Part shown: positions 42,824 to 51,665 of the stretch, piece by piece
How the letters are laid out: every line of letters begins with the position of its first letter
Numbering within the stretch: position 1 is the stretch's first letter
Source of the DNA: Desulfobacter latus
Lineage (GTDB): Bacteria; Desulfobacterota; Desulfobacteria; Desulfobacterales; Desulfobacteraceae
NCBI RefSeq assembly: GCF_013389365.1
Contig: NZ_JACADJ010000011.1
Location: 25,143 to 89,142 of the forward strand
Direction: 5' to 3'
Length of the DNA: 64,000 bases
Notes under the pieces: generated by a model
What the model saw: only the letters and a program-made list of their open reading frames with translations
Told to the model about the DNA's origin: nothing
Database searches by the model: none
Made by a program: the position numbers and the translations under genes

Positions 42824-42986
42824 TCGTTTAAGGACTCACTATTGACATTGTTGACAACGTACATAATTGGCTTCATGATGGTATAAATGCACTAGCTCAA
42901 TTTAAAAAGCAAATAGTCTCTTTATCTATCAGATTATTTTTGAAGATAAACGATAGGTATTTGCATGTTTTCAACAGGAATTTGTT

Positions 42987-43835
42987 ATGCTTGATCTTCA
43001 ATTAAAAAGTGCTTTTTTAGTCCCCTTTTTTGGCGAACTACCCACTTATTTTCCGTTCTGGGCTAAATCATGTGAATTAAACCATCCTGATTTTCATTGG
43101 TTTGTCTATAATGACAGGATCACAGAATCCAATGCCCTGAATCCCGCAGTGACACTTATTCCATACCAGTTCGAGGAGATGGTTGCCGATTTTAAACAAC
43201 GGTTGGATATCAACATACCGGGACGTTATCTTCGCAGGGTCTGTGATTATCGGCTTATGTTTTATTTTCTGCGTGATGATAAAGAAAATTTGAACGGTTA
43301 TGATTTTATCGGCTTCACAGACATGGACCTTGTGTATGGACAACTTTTGAGGTGCATGCCTGAAAATATGCAATCCTATTCCATGATCAGTGCCGATGAA
43401 GACCGGCCGTGCGGGCCCTTTACGTTGATCAATCGTTCTGAGATCTATGCACTTCAAGAATATAAATATATAAAAAAACACATGGAGCCGGAAGAGCACA
43501 GGACGTTTAATGAATCAAAGGAACTGCTGCAGGTACTCTCCGGCACTCTGCCCCCATACTGCCGGACTGATCTGCTGCAGCCGACAATGACCAGGGGCGT
43601 AAGTAATACAAAGGTTTACGCCATCTGGGAAAAAGGGAGAGTGACGATTTATGATATCTATTTTAACCGTCTGGAAGCCGGTTTTTTTCATTTTTCCCGA
43701 TATAAGGACAAAAAACGGTTTGTCATTGACGCTGATGCGTTGCACCATGACCGCTGGGGCCTTTTTAAATTCGGTATCACCGGATTAACATCCCGTTGGC
43801 GCAGAATGAAAATGAATCTTTCGTTATTGGTATAG
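42987..43835 (+). CDS. DUF6625 putative glycosyltransferase
   Basis: 282 residues. The segment GFTDMDLVYG contains a DxD-like metal site as in GT-A enzymes, and AFLVPFFGELPTYFPFWAKS with WFVYND is typical of DUF6625 proteins found in LPS and capsule loci. Acceptor and donor unknown. Confidence 0.7.
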   Translation: MLDLQLKSAFLVPFFGELPTYFPFWAKSCELNHPDFHWFVYNDRITESNALNPAVTLIPYQFEEMVADFKQRLDINIPGRYLRRVCDYRLMFYFLRDDKENLNGYDFIGFTDMDLVYGQLLRCMPENMQSYSMISADEDRPCGPFTLINRSEIYALQEYKYIKKHMEPEEHRTFNESKELLQVLSGTLPPYCRTDLLQPTMTRGVSNTKVYAIWEKGRVTIYDIYFNRLEAGFFHFSRYKDKKRFVIDADALHHDRWGLFKFGITGLTSRWRRMKMNLSLLV

Positions 43836-43838
43836 CGA

Positions 43839-44954
43839 TTACTTAAAGTGGCCCTGATAGATGCGGATAATTTTTTGTCCCATGGTTTCAATGGTATGGT
43901 ATTGTTTTATTTTTTGTGCGGCATTTTGTGTGCGCTCAATTGTCGTCTTGGGGTTGCCAATAGTTTTAATAATCATCTCAGACAGTTCACCGGATTGCCC
44001 CACTTCAAAAAGCAGACCGGTTTCATTATGGGTGATGATATCTGCAATTCCGCCGGTTCTGGATCCAATCACCGGGCATAAGACATACATTGCTTCAATC
44101 AGGACCTGGGGAATGCCTTCAAAGAGGGATGGCAGAATTTTGCAGTCCAGGGCACGGTAAAAAGGCCATACATTTTCCTGGAATCCAATAAAATGCACTC
44201 TGTTTTCAATATTCAGATCCCGGGCAAGTTCCGACATCCGGTCCAGAAAAGAGGCGTCTCCTGTACCGGCAATAACCAGGTGGTGGGGGATATGTCCGGC
44301 TGCTTTCTCAAATCCGTTTAAAAGGGTCTCCACGCCCTTGTCCTGGGATACCCGGCCGGCAAACCCGATAAACCGCGTACAAGGATCAAGGTTGAGTTTC
44401 GCCGCCAGGGCACGTCTATCCTCATCCTTTGCGTTAAGATTGTCAGGTTTAACAATACCGGAAGGAATTGAAAAAATTTTTTGATCCGAAAGATTGAAAA
44501 CGTCTTGGAGATGACGCCGGGTATAATCTGCCGTGGTGAATATATAATGGCTTAATTTTTTGTAAAGCAGCCGATTATACCAGGAATTGTTAACCGGCGT
44601 ACTGATATGGCGTGATAAGATCCTGCATGGTATATGGGCCTTTTTAGCCGCCGGCAACGCTATTTTTGAATCTGTATTTCCATGGGTGTTCACAATGTGT
44701 GGCTTCTCTTGATTAAAAATACGGATAAGGCGCCTGTAATCGGATAATGCAGATAATCGTTTGAAAGCCATTGGGTAAATTTGAATCTCAACCCTTTTGG
44801 CTCTCTGGATCAAAGGGGTATGTTCAGGGGCAATAATAATGACCTGGTGTCCTTTGTCCGCCATCCATAAAGATTCGTTCAAAATCCTTTTTTCAAGTCC
44901 CCCCCAGTCGGTGTGGCAGGTCGTATGAATAATTTTATACAATGGTGTTTTCAT
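43839..44954 (-). CDS. GT4 glycosyltransferase (core/capsule)
   Basis: About 371 residues from ATG 44954, chosen because its neighbour paralog begins in the same way (MKT.YKIIHT); an upstream in-frame TTG at 44981 exists. GT-B fold with FAGRVSQDKGVETLL, IAGTGD and the FEGIPQVLIEAM E-x7-E motif, all expected for an active GT4 retaining enzyme. Overlaps the end of the paralogous gene at 44935 by about 20 nt. Confidence 0.85.
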   Translation of the reverse strand: MKTPLYKIIHTTCHTDWGGLEKRILNESLWMADKGHQVIIIAPEHTPLIQRAKRVEIQIYPMAFKRLSALSDYRRLIRIFNQEKPHIVNTHGNTDSKIALPAAKKAHIPCRILSRHISTPVNNSWYNRLLYKKLSHYIFTTADYTRRHLQDVFNLSDQKIFSIPSGIVKPDNLNAKDEDRRALAAKLNLDPCTRFIGFAGRVSQDKGVETLLNGFEKAAGHIPHHLVIAGTGDASFLDRMSELARDLNIENRVHFIGFQENVWPFYRALDCKILPSLFEGIPQVLIEAMYVLCPVIGSRTGGIADIITHNETGLLFEVGQSGELSEMIIKTIGNPKTTIERTQNAAQKIKQYHTIETMGQKIIRIYQGHFK

Positions 44955-46083
44955 GGGCGTTTGTTTGGAATTGCCGGTCAAATTTTACCTGGCGTAACCG
45001 GTAAATACGCAAGATATTTCTGCACATGGCATCCATGGTGTAGTATTTTTCGACCAGGTCCCGGGCTGTCCGGGTGAGGGTCTGAACCGCCTGGGAGGTA
45101 TTCAGGGTCCAACTGATAATTTTCGGCAGGGATTCAGACTGCCTTGGGTCAAAGACCCTGCCGGTTTTATTATCAATCAGAATATCCCTGATGCCGGGCG
45201 TATCCGGACCAATCACCGGGCAGAAGCAAGCCATGGCCCTTGTTATTTCCCAGGGCACCCTCTGGTAAAAATTACGGGTATCGGGAAAATAGATACAGCA
45301 GTCCAGGGCTTGGTAATAGGCATCATTTTCTTCTTCCGTCAGCGGCAGCATATGCACAGGGGATTCTATTTTTTCATCCCCGGCGCTCACCGGATGATGA
45401 GAAGTGACGTGCCGGCTAACTTGGCCCGCGACTTTGCAAAGCTGCGATATGCTTTGGGGGTCTATTTTACCGAAAACACCAATGAACCGGGCATCTGTTT
45501 CCAAACCAAGAGTGTTTGCCAATTTTTGCCTGGCTGCAATTTTTGTTGTGTTATTCAGGGCTTCCTGGCTTACATCAGGCATGATAATACCATCAGGAAT
45601 GGAGAAGATCTGCATATCTGACAGCGAAAATATTTGCTTCAGATGTGCTGTGCTGTCCTTTGAGGTGGTAAAAACATAGTGACACCAGGCTTTATAAATT
45701 TTTTTGTTGGGCCAGGTGTTTTTAACCCGTGATCCATTATGGCGGGACATGATTCGGCAGGGGACCTTTGTGGCCTGGGCTGCCTTTAAGGCAAGTTTGG
45801 CATCGCCTTTGCCGTGGGCATTGACCACAAACGGTTGTTCCCCGGCAAATATCTGTTTAAGGCGGCCATACTCACCGATTCCGGCCAATGGTTTAAAAGA
45901 TATGGGATAGACCGTTAATCCCTTTTTTTTGGCTTTTTCAAATAAAAGACTATCCCCCGGCGCAACAATGGCGACCTGGTGGCCGTTTTTTTTCATCCAT
46001 AATGATTCACAAAAAATTCGTTTTTCCCGGTTGCCCCATAGAGTCCGGCTTGACGTATGGATGATTTTATAAAATGTTTTCAT
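44935..46083 (-). CDS. GT4-family paralog with degenerate catalytic motifs
   Basis: 382 residues. The N-terminal 190 residues align by eye with the next gene (YKIIHTSSRTLWG, SLWMKKNGHQVAIVAPG, CRIMSRHNGS, IFSIPDGIIMPD), so the two are tandem duplicates. In the C-domain the usual G-R-x-x-x-x-K-G region reads FGKIDPQSISQL and the E-x7-E region reads PWEITRAM, so donor binding is probably altered. Could be an accessory or inactive subunit. Confidence 0.75.
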   Translation of the reverse strand: MKTFYKIIHTSSRTLWGNREKRIFCESLWMKKNGHQVAIVAPGDSLLFEKAKKKGLTVYPISFKPLAGIGEYGRLKQIFAGEQPFVVNAHGKGDAKLALKAAQATKVPCRIMSRHNGSRVKNTWPNKKIYKAWCHYVFTTSKDSTAHLKQIFSLSDMQIFSIPDGIIMPDVSQEALNNTTKIAARQKLANTLGLETDARFIGVFGKIDPQSISQLCKVAGQVSRHVTSHHPVSAGDEKIESPVHMLPLTEEENDAYYQALDCCIYFPDTRNFYQRVPWEITRAMACFCPVIGPDTPGIRDILIDNKTGRVFDPRQSESLPKIISWTLNTSQAVQTLTRTARDLVEKYYTMDAMCRNILRIYRLRQVKFDRQFQTNAHENTIV

Positions 46084-46098
46084 GAATAATCAGCCGCT

Positions 46099-46827
46099 TT
46101 AGCGCAGGCCGGCTTCAACGCGTTCAATATCTTCGGGCAGATCAATCTCGGGTGAATCATATTGAGTGACAGCCACTCTAATGGGGTATCCGTATTCCAG
46201 CACCCGAAGCTGCTCCAGCTTTTCCACCTGTTCACAGGTACCACTGTCAAGGGTGACAATTTGGTCCAGAAAGGCTTTGGTATACGCGTAAAATCCCAGA
46301 TGTTTATAATAATCTACATCGGTCTGACCGTCCCGGGGAAAGGGGATTTGGGCCCTGGAAAAATACATGGCAAACCCTTGGCGGTTGAACACGACCTTTA
46401 CGTCCTTGGGGTCTGTAATCTCCCGGGGGTCTTTGATCTTATATGCCAGGGTGGACATGGCAAGGCCGGGATCTTCGTCAAAGGGCCGGATTAAATCTTC
46501 AAGGCTTTTGGGATTAAATACAGGCTGATCCCCCTGGATATTGATAATGATATCTTTGTCGGCCGCACCAAGGATCTTAGCGGTTTCCGCCACCCGGTCC
46601 GTGCCTGACCGGCAGGTGTCCGAGGTCATTACAGCGTCTCCGCCGAAGGCGTTTACGGCACGGACAATGCGTTCATCATCGGTGGCGACAATGGTTTTTG
46701 TCACCACCGATGATTTTTGGGATTGCTCAAACACCCGCTGGATCATGGGCTTGCCTGCAATGCTAACCAACGGCTTGCCGCCAAGCCGACTGGAACCAAA
46801 ACGAGCTGGGATCACGGCAATGGGCAT
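46099..46827 (-). CDS. kdsB: CMP-Kdo synthetase (probably CMP-8-amino-Kdo)
   Basis: 242 residues. AVIPARFGSSRLGGKPL, ATDDERI and NIQGDQPV are KdsB hallmarks. Activates Kdo with CTP. It lies 2 nt after kdnB, which oxidises Kdo at C8, so, as in Shewanella, this synthetase may prefer 8-amino-Kdo. Confidence 0.95.
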   Translation of the reverse strand: MPIAVIPARFGSSRLGGKPLVSIAGKPMIQRVFEQSQKSSVVTKTIVATDDERIVRAVNAFGGDAVMTSDTCRSGTDRVAETAKILGAADKDIIINIQGDQPVFNPKSLEDLIRPFDEDPGLAMSTLAYKIKDPREITDPKDVKVVFNRQGFAMYFSRAQIPFPRDGQTDVDYYKHLGFYAYTKAFLDQIVTLDSGTCEQVEKLEQLRVLEYGYPIRVAVTQYDSPEIDLPEDIERVEAGLR

Positions 46828-46829
46828 GG

Positions 46830-47897
46830 CTACATCTTTTCAAAAAGGCTGCGCGCCTTGTCACGGGTCATGATGCGTTTCCAGTCCTTACCCAGGCAGT
46901 TTTCCCACAACGGATCAAGGCCCAGGGCCACACTGATCATGGTTTCCATCTGATCCCCGGCAAGGTCCTTTGTCACCCCCCTGGGAATGTCCACCCCTGT
47001 TTTTTCCATGATAGTCCGAAACTCTTTTACCCCTTCGGGATAGTATTCATCCAGGGTGTCAAAGGTGACGCAGCAGCCTACGCCGTGATGGGTGCCAAGT
47101 ACATAGGACAGACCATAGGACAGGGCATGGCAGGCACCCACCTGGGAGTAGGCAATGCTCATGCCGCCGAAAAAGGAGGCCATCATCAACTTGTCAGCCG
47201 AATCCGGGTGGTTATCCACAAATACCTGGCGGCAAAGATCCAACGATTTCTCCCCATAGGCTTTGGAAAATTCATTAATATAGGTGCCCTGCAAAGATTC
47301 AATGCAGTGGATATAGCAGTCCATCCCGGTATAGAAATGCTGGTCCTTGGGTACGCCGGCGGTCAGTTCAGGGTCCAGGACCACCTGGTCAAACACCGTA
47401 TAATCGGAGTTCAGTCCCAGTTTTTTTTCGGGACCGGTGAGCACGGCCGTCCGGGAGACTTCGGCACCTGTGCCGGACAGGGTGGGGACGGCGGCATGCC
47501 AAACCGCCGGGTTCTTGATCAGATCCCATCCCTGGTACGCGGTAGATGATCCTTCATTGGTGAGCATCAACGACACGGATTTGGCAAGGTCCATGGCGGA
47601 ACCGCCCCCAATGCCGATGACGGCGCAGGGCAGGGCGGGGTTGAAATTTTTTGCTTCCAGGGTGAGCTTATCCACATAGCCTGTTTTGGGCTCATCCGCT
47701 ATATTGACCCACAAAAGAAAATCATTGTCGTGCAAGGGGATACGTGTTTCAAGATCTTTGCCCTTAAATACATCATCCACAACAAAAACAGCCCAGTCTT
47801 TACCGGACTTGCGCCGGCCGGCCACGACTTCGTCAAGCTGGCCAAAACAGCCCCGGCCAAAAAGAATATTGGGAACCAGTTTAAAATTTCTGAACAT
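46830..47897 (-). CDS. kdnB: 3-deoxy-D-manno-octulosonate 8-oxidase
   Basis: 355 residues, iron-containing alcohol dehydrogenase family. GIGGGSAMDLAKSVS binds the nucleotide; PTLSGTGAEVSRTAVL and the metal His ligands (SYVLGTHHGVG) are present. In Shewanella KdnB oxidises the C8 hydroxyl of Kdo to the aldehyde for amination by KdnA. Assignment rests on the kdnA-kdnB-kdsB order and family, not on substrate residues. Confidence 0.82.
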   Translation of the reverse strand: MFRNFKLVPNILFGRGCFGQLDEVVAGRRKSGKDWAVFVVDDVFKGKDLETRIPLHDNDFLLWVNIADEPKTGYVDKLTLEAKNFNPALPCAVIGIGGGSAMDLAKSVSLMLTNEGSSTAYQGWDLIKNPAVWHAAVPTLSGTGAEVSRTAVLTGPEKKLGLNSDYTVFDQVVLDPELTAGVPKDQHFYTGMDCYIHCIESLQGTYINEFSKAYGEKSLDLCRQVFVDNHPDSADKLMMASFFGGMSIAYSQVGACHALSYGLSYVLGTHHGVGCCVTFDTLDEYYPEGVKEFRTIMEKTGVDIPRGVTKDLAGDQMETMISVALGLDPLWENCLGKDWKRIMTRDKARSLFEKM

Positions 47898-47902
47898 TTA
47901 TA

Positions 47903-49090
47903 TTAATCCTTTAAGGCGGTTAATACTGCCTGTATCCGTTTGTCCATATCCTCTGCGGTCCAGGAAAGCATGATCTGCATGGAAAGCGTCCGCTTCATGA
48001 TATCGTCACTTTGTTCCAGGACAAGGCCGGCATAATCCGGCAGGTCGGTACTCAACTCAAAGGGCAGTCTGGCAGCGCGTTTCATTCCCTTGAGGTGATG
48101 CCATTTTTTATAATAATGCCAGTTGTTGTTATACCAGTAAGCACAAGGGGCACCGTTTTCGGCAAGCTTTTTTGCCGCCTGTTCGGCCTGATCTTGTGTG
48201 GGCATAAAAAAGTTCAAGAAGGTGGCGGAATCCCCGTCCGGGTCGGGAAGTGCCCGGAAGGTAACGCCTTCAACCTCTTTCATGGCCTCTTTGATGGCGG
48301 CTTTATTTTTTTTCTGAATGCCGACAATACGGTCAAGTTTGTTTAGCTGGGCAAGTCCTACAGCGGCATTCAGTTCGCATATCCTGTAGTTGGTGCCCAT
48401 GATGGGATGGTCATCCGCGCCCCGGTCCGGCCCGCCTAAGTGGTCATGGCCATGGTCGGCATACTGCCGGCACCGGGTGTAAATATCTTCGTCATTTGTG
48501 ATAATGCCGCCACCTTCACCACAGGTTACGGTTTTAACCGAGTCAAAGGAAAAACAACCGGCGTTGCCGAATGTACCCAGATGGCGACCCTTGAAACTTC
48601 CCCCCAAAGACTGGCAGGCATCTTCCAAAAGCACCAGGCCCTTTTTGTCGCAAAAGGCTTTGATCTCATCAATCCTTGCCATCGCCCCGCACATGTGTAC
48701 CGGCACCACGGCCTTTGTCCGCGGCGTTACTGCCGCTTCCAGGCGGTCCGGGTCCAGGCACAGGGTCTGGTCAATGTCCGCAAACACAGGAATTGCGCCC
48801 GCTTGAATTACAGCTTCAAATGTGGCCACAAAGGTAAACGGCGGTACAATAACTTCATCCCCGGCCCCAATGCCGCAAGCCGCAAGGGCTGTGCAAAGGG
48901 CCGCGGTTCCGCTGGAACACAGATGGCTGAATCCGGCACCTGTTATTTCGGCCAATTTTTTTTCAAATTCCAGGGCTTTAAAATGACCGTTTCTGGCCCC
49001 TTCAAATCCGTACCTGAATAAAACGCCTGTTTCCAGTACATCATTGACCTGTTTACGTTCCTCATCTGAAAATAGTTCAAAGCCGGGCAT
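47903..49090 (-). CDS. kdnA: 8-amino-3,8-dideoxy-manno-octulosonate transaminase
   Basis: 395 residues, DegT/DnrJ/EryC1/StrS aminotransferase fold, with the PLP-Lys region FSFDSVKTVTCGEGG, DACQSLGG and PPFTFVAT. KdnA aminates the C8 aldehyde made by KdnB to give 8-amino-Kdo. First gene of the minus-strand operon that ends with the two GT4 genes. Confidence 0.82.
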   Translation of the reverse strand: MPGFELFSDEERKQVNDVLETGVLFRYGFEGARNGHFKALEFEKKLAEITGAGFSHLCSSGTAALCTALAACGIGAGDEVIVPPFTFVATFEAVIQAGAIPVFADIDQTLCLDPDRLEAAVTPRTKAVVPVHMCGAMARIDEIKAFCDKKGLVLLEDACQSLGGSFKGRHLGTFGNAGCFSFDSVKTVTCGEGGGIITNDEDIYTRCRQYADHGHDHLGGPDRGADDHPIMGTNYRICELNAAVGLAQLNKLDRIVGIQKKNKAAIKEAMKEVEGVTFRALPDPDGDSATFLNFFMPTQDQAEQAAKKLAENGAPCAYWYNNNWHYYKKWHHLKGMKRAARLPFELSTDLPDYAGLVLEQSDDIMKRTLSMQIMLSWTAEDMDKRIQAVLTALKD

Positions 49091-49295
49091 GCCCTCTCCT
49101 TATGTTGCACATTTTTTTTATCCAGTGCAGAAAAATTCGATAATTAACTATAAAAATTAGGAATAAATAACAAAATAGGGATATTTTTTCAAGACAGATC
49201 CAAATATTGACTTTCATTTTTCTAATGCTTATAACCCTTTTATTGGAAAGGTTCAATATAAGGACAATATAAGGAAGACATCATAGCTTTTTACC

Positions 49296-50459
49296 ATGGC
49301 AGACGATAAACAGACACAGACATACCAGGGATATGAACAGGGGCCCATTTGTCCGACCAATGATGCATACAGTCTGATGCTGCGTCTGATCCGGAACTGC
49401 CCGTGGAACCGCTGTTCCTTTTGTCCGACATATAAAAAACAGAAATTTTCCATACGCCCTGTGGAAGATATTATTAAAGATATTGACCTGGTGCGTACAT
49501 ACATTGACAGACTGCGTCAGGAAAATGCCCTGCCCATTGCCTTTGACCAGGAACGGATTCATTCCATTTATACCAATTTCAAGATCCGGGACCGGGTTGC
49601 ATTCAACAACGCCGTCAAGTGGTATGCCGCAGGCATGCCTTCCATCTTTCTCCAGGATGCCAATCCACTGATCATGAAACCCAGGGACCTGTTTTTTATT
49701 CTCAGGCATGTCAAAGACTGTTTCCCTCAAATCGAAAGCATTGCCACCTATGCCAGAAGCAGTACCATCCTTCAGTTGCCCGACGGCACCCTGGAACAGT
49801 TGCACAAACTTGGTCTTAACCGGGTTCACGTGGGGCTTGAAAGCGGATCAAATTTAGTGCTTAATCGCATGCGCAAAGGGGTTGACAGATTCGGACACAT
49901 CGAGGCGGGTAAACGGATTCGTCAGGCAGGCATTGAGTTCTATGCGTATGTGATGCCGGGGTTAGGTGGTGTTGACCTGTCCATTGAGCATGCGCTTGAG
50001 ACCGCTGAAGTCCTGAATGCAATTAATCCGGATGTGATTAAAATTCGGACCCTCGGCATTTCGCCCTCCACAGAGCTTGCCCATTGGCAGCTTCGGGGCA
50101 TGTTTGAAAAACCAGGGGATGCCATGATTGCTACGGAAGTACGCCTGATGCTTGAGACCCTGGACAATATCCAGTCCCGTATAAAAAGTGATCACATCCT
50201 GAATCTATTTGAAACACTTAGCGGCCAGATGCCCCATGACAAAGAGAAAATGATCGAGATCATTGACCGTTTTTTTGATCTGGCCCCAAAAGACCGTATC
50301 CTTTATCAGATCGGCCGGCGCATGGGTTTTTTTAAAAGGCTTGAAGACATGGATACAAGCTCCCGGATGGACCAGGTGCGGATTGCCTGTAAAAATTACG
50401 GGGTCACTCCGAAAAACGTGGATCAGATTCTTGATCGGTTGATGATGCGGTTTGTCTGA
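49296..50459 (+). CDS. Radical SAM protein with CX4CX2C cluster motif
   Basis: 387 residues. The cluster motif NCPWNRCSFC has four rather than three residues between the first two Cys. Downstream motifs VHVGLESGSNLVLNRMRKG and the TIM-barrel pattern are typical of Elp3/B12-independent radical SAM enzymes. Overlaps the hemW start by 8 nt. Substrate unknown. No clear Shine-Dalgarno near ATG 49296. Confidence 0.8.
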   Translation: MADDKQTQTYQGYEQGPICPTNDAYSLMLRLIRNCPWNRCSFCPTYKKQKFSIRPVEDIIKDIDLVRTYIDRLRQENALPIAFDQERIHSIYTNFKIRDRVAFNNAVKWYAAGMPSIFLQDANPLIMKPRDLFFILRHVKDCFPQIESIATYARSSTILQLPDGTLEQLHKLGLNRVHVGLESGSNLVLNRMRKGVDRFGHIEAGKRIRQAGIEFYAYVMPGLGGVDLSIEHALETAEVLNAINPDVIKIRTLGISPSTELAHWQLRGMFEKPGDAMIATEVRLMLETLDNIQSRIKSDHILNLFETLSGQMPHDKEKMIEIIDRFFDLAPKDRILYQIGRRMGFFKRLEDMDTSSRMDQVRIACKNYGVTPKNVDQILDRLMMRFV

Positions 50460-51648
50460 TTTGATTGAATCTGAATATCTGTATATTCATGTTCCCTTCT
50501 GTATAAAAAAATGCAGGTATTGCGATTTTTATTCTCAAACCAACCTGTCCCTGATTCCTGATTATGTGACGGCCCTGGTTCGCGAGATTGGGCGGCGTTC
50601 ACAATCAACCGTATCACACCCCAAAGGCAACGCTGCAACCGTGTACTTCGGGGGCGGCACACCGTCCCTGCTTGGGCCACGGCAGCTCGAGACCATTCTG
50701 CAGGCCCTGGACAACGCCTTTGGTCTTTGCCCTCAGACTGAAATCACCCTTGAAGCCAATCCCGGTACCCTGGACGAGATCCATTTGAAATCATTCCAAG
50801 GTATGGGGATTAATCGTGTGAGCCTTGGTTTTCAGTCATTTGATCCGGCACAGCTTTCCCTTCTAGGGCGTATCCATTCAATAGATGATGCCGTGCATGC
50901 CGTGGAAAAGGTCCGTACTGCCGGCATTGAAAATATCAGTCTGGATCTGATTTACGGCCTTCCCGGCCAGACCGGTGACCACCTGATCCGGGAGCTTGAC
51001 GCGGCCCTGGTGCTGATGCCTGCACATCTTTCCTGTTACATGCTCACCCTGGAACCGGGCACAATCCTGCATGCCATGCATGGCCGAGGCAAGTTTTTAC
51101 CCATGGCAAAATCGGATCAGGTTGATCTGTTCCGTGCGGCAGCCAAATACCTGAAAACTTGTGGATGGGATCATTATGAAGTATCTAATTTTGCAACGCA
51201 GACATGCCTGCGTTCCCGGCACAACCGCGCATACTGGCAGATGGTTCCCTACCATGGATTCGGGCCGGCCGCCCATTCCTATGCCGTAAAATCCGATACG
51301 GATGGATCGGCCGTGTACGAAAGGTTCTGGAATGCACCAGACCTGAACGGATATATCAATGCCCTGAAAACAGGTGATCTTCCGCCATCCGGCAGTGAAA
51401 TCCTTACCCGGGAACAGCGGCAGATGGAGTATGTCATGGTGGGGCTGCGGACATCCATGGGGCTTAATATCAAAACCGGTCAAAACCTGTGGCAAAATCG
51501 GTTTTTAACCGTGTTTCAAACCTTGATGGAAGATCTTGAAAATAAAGAACTGGCCCGACGCCGGGATGCCGGGCAACGGTTTGTTTTGACCCTTGAGGGC
51601 TGGATGCGCCTGGACAGTATTATTGCCTCTTTTGTTGAAAAAATATAG
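50452..51648 (+). CDS. hemW: HemW-type radical SAM protein (heme chaperone)
   Basis: 398 residues starting at TTG 50452 (a second TTG is at 50461; no ATG or GTG fits). YIHVPFCIKKCRYCDFYS gives the CX3CX2C cluster; YFGGGTPS, LEANPGT and RVSLGFQS are family motifs, and RHNRAYWQMVPYHGFG contains the HNxxYW box of HemW rather than HemN. HemW hands heme to respiratory proteins; coproporphyrinogen oxidase activity is not expected. Confidence 0.9.
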   Translation: MSDLIESEYLYIHVPFCIKKCRYCDFYSQTNLSLIPDYVTALVREIGRRSQSTVSHPKGNAATVYFGGGTPSLLGPRQLETILQALDNAFGLCPQTEITLEANPGTLDEIHLKSFQGMGINRVSLGFQSFDPAQLSLLGRIHSIDDAVHAVEKVRTAGIENISLDLIYGLPGQTGDHLIRELDAALVLMPAHLSCYMLTLEPGTILHAMHGRGKFLPMAKSDQVDLFRAAAKYLKTCGWDHYEVSNFATQTCLRSRHNRAYWQMVPYHGFGPAAHSYAVKSDTDGSAVYERFWNAPDLNGYINALKTGDLPPSGSEILTREQRQMEYVMVGLRTSMGLNIKTGQNLWQNRFLTVFQTLMEDLENKELARRRDAGQRFVLTLEGWMRLDSIIASFVEKI

Positions 51649-51665
51649 GCTGTCGATAGAGATGC

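Noticed and set aside
42824..42986. tRNA-like or ncRNA gene in the gap
   Set aside because: No cloverleaf or strong hairpin; AT-rich spacer with divergent promoters only.
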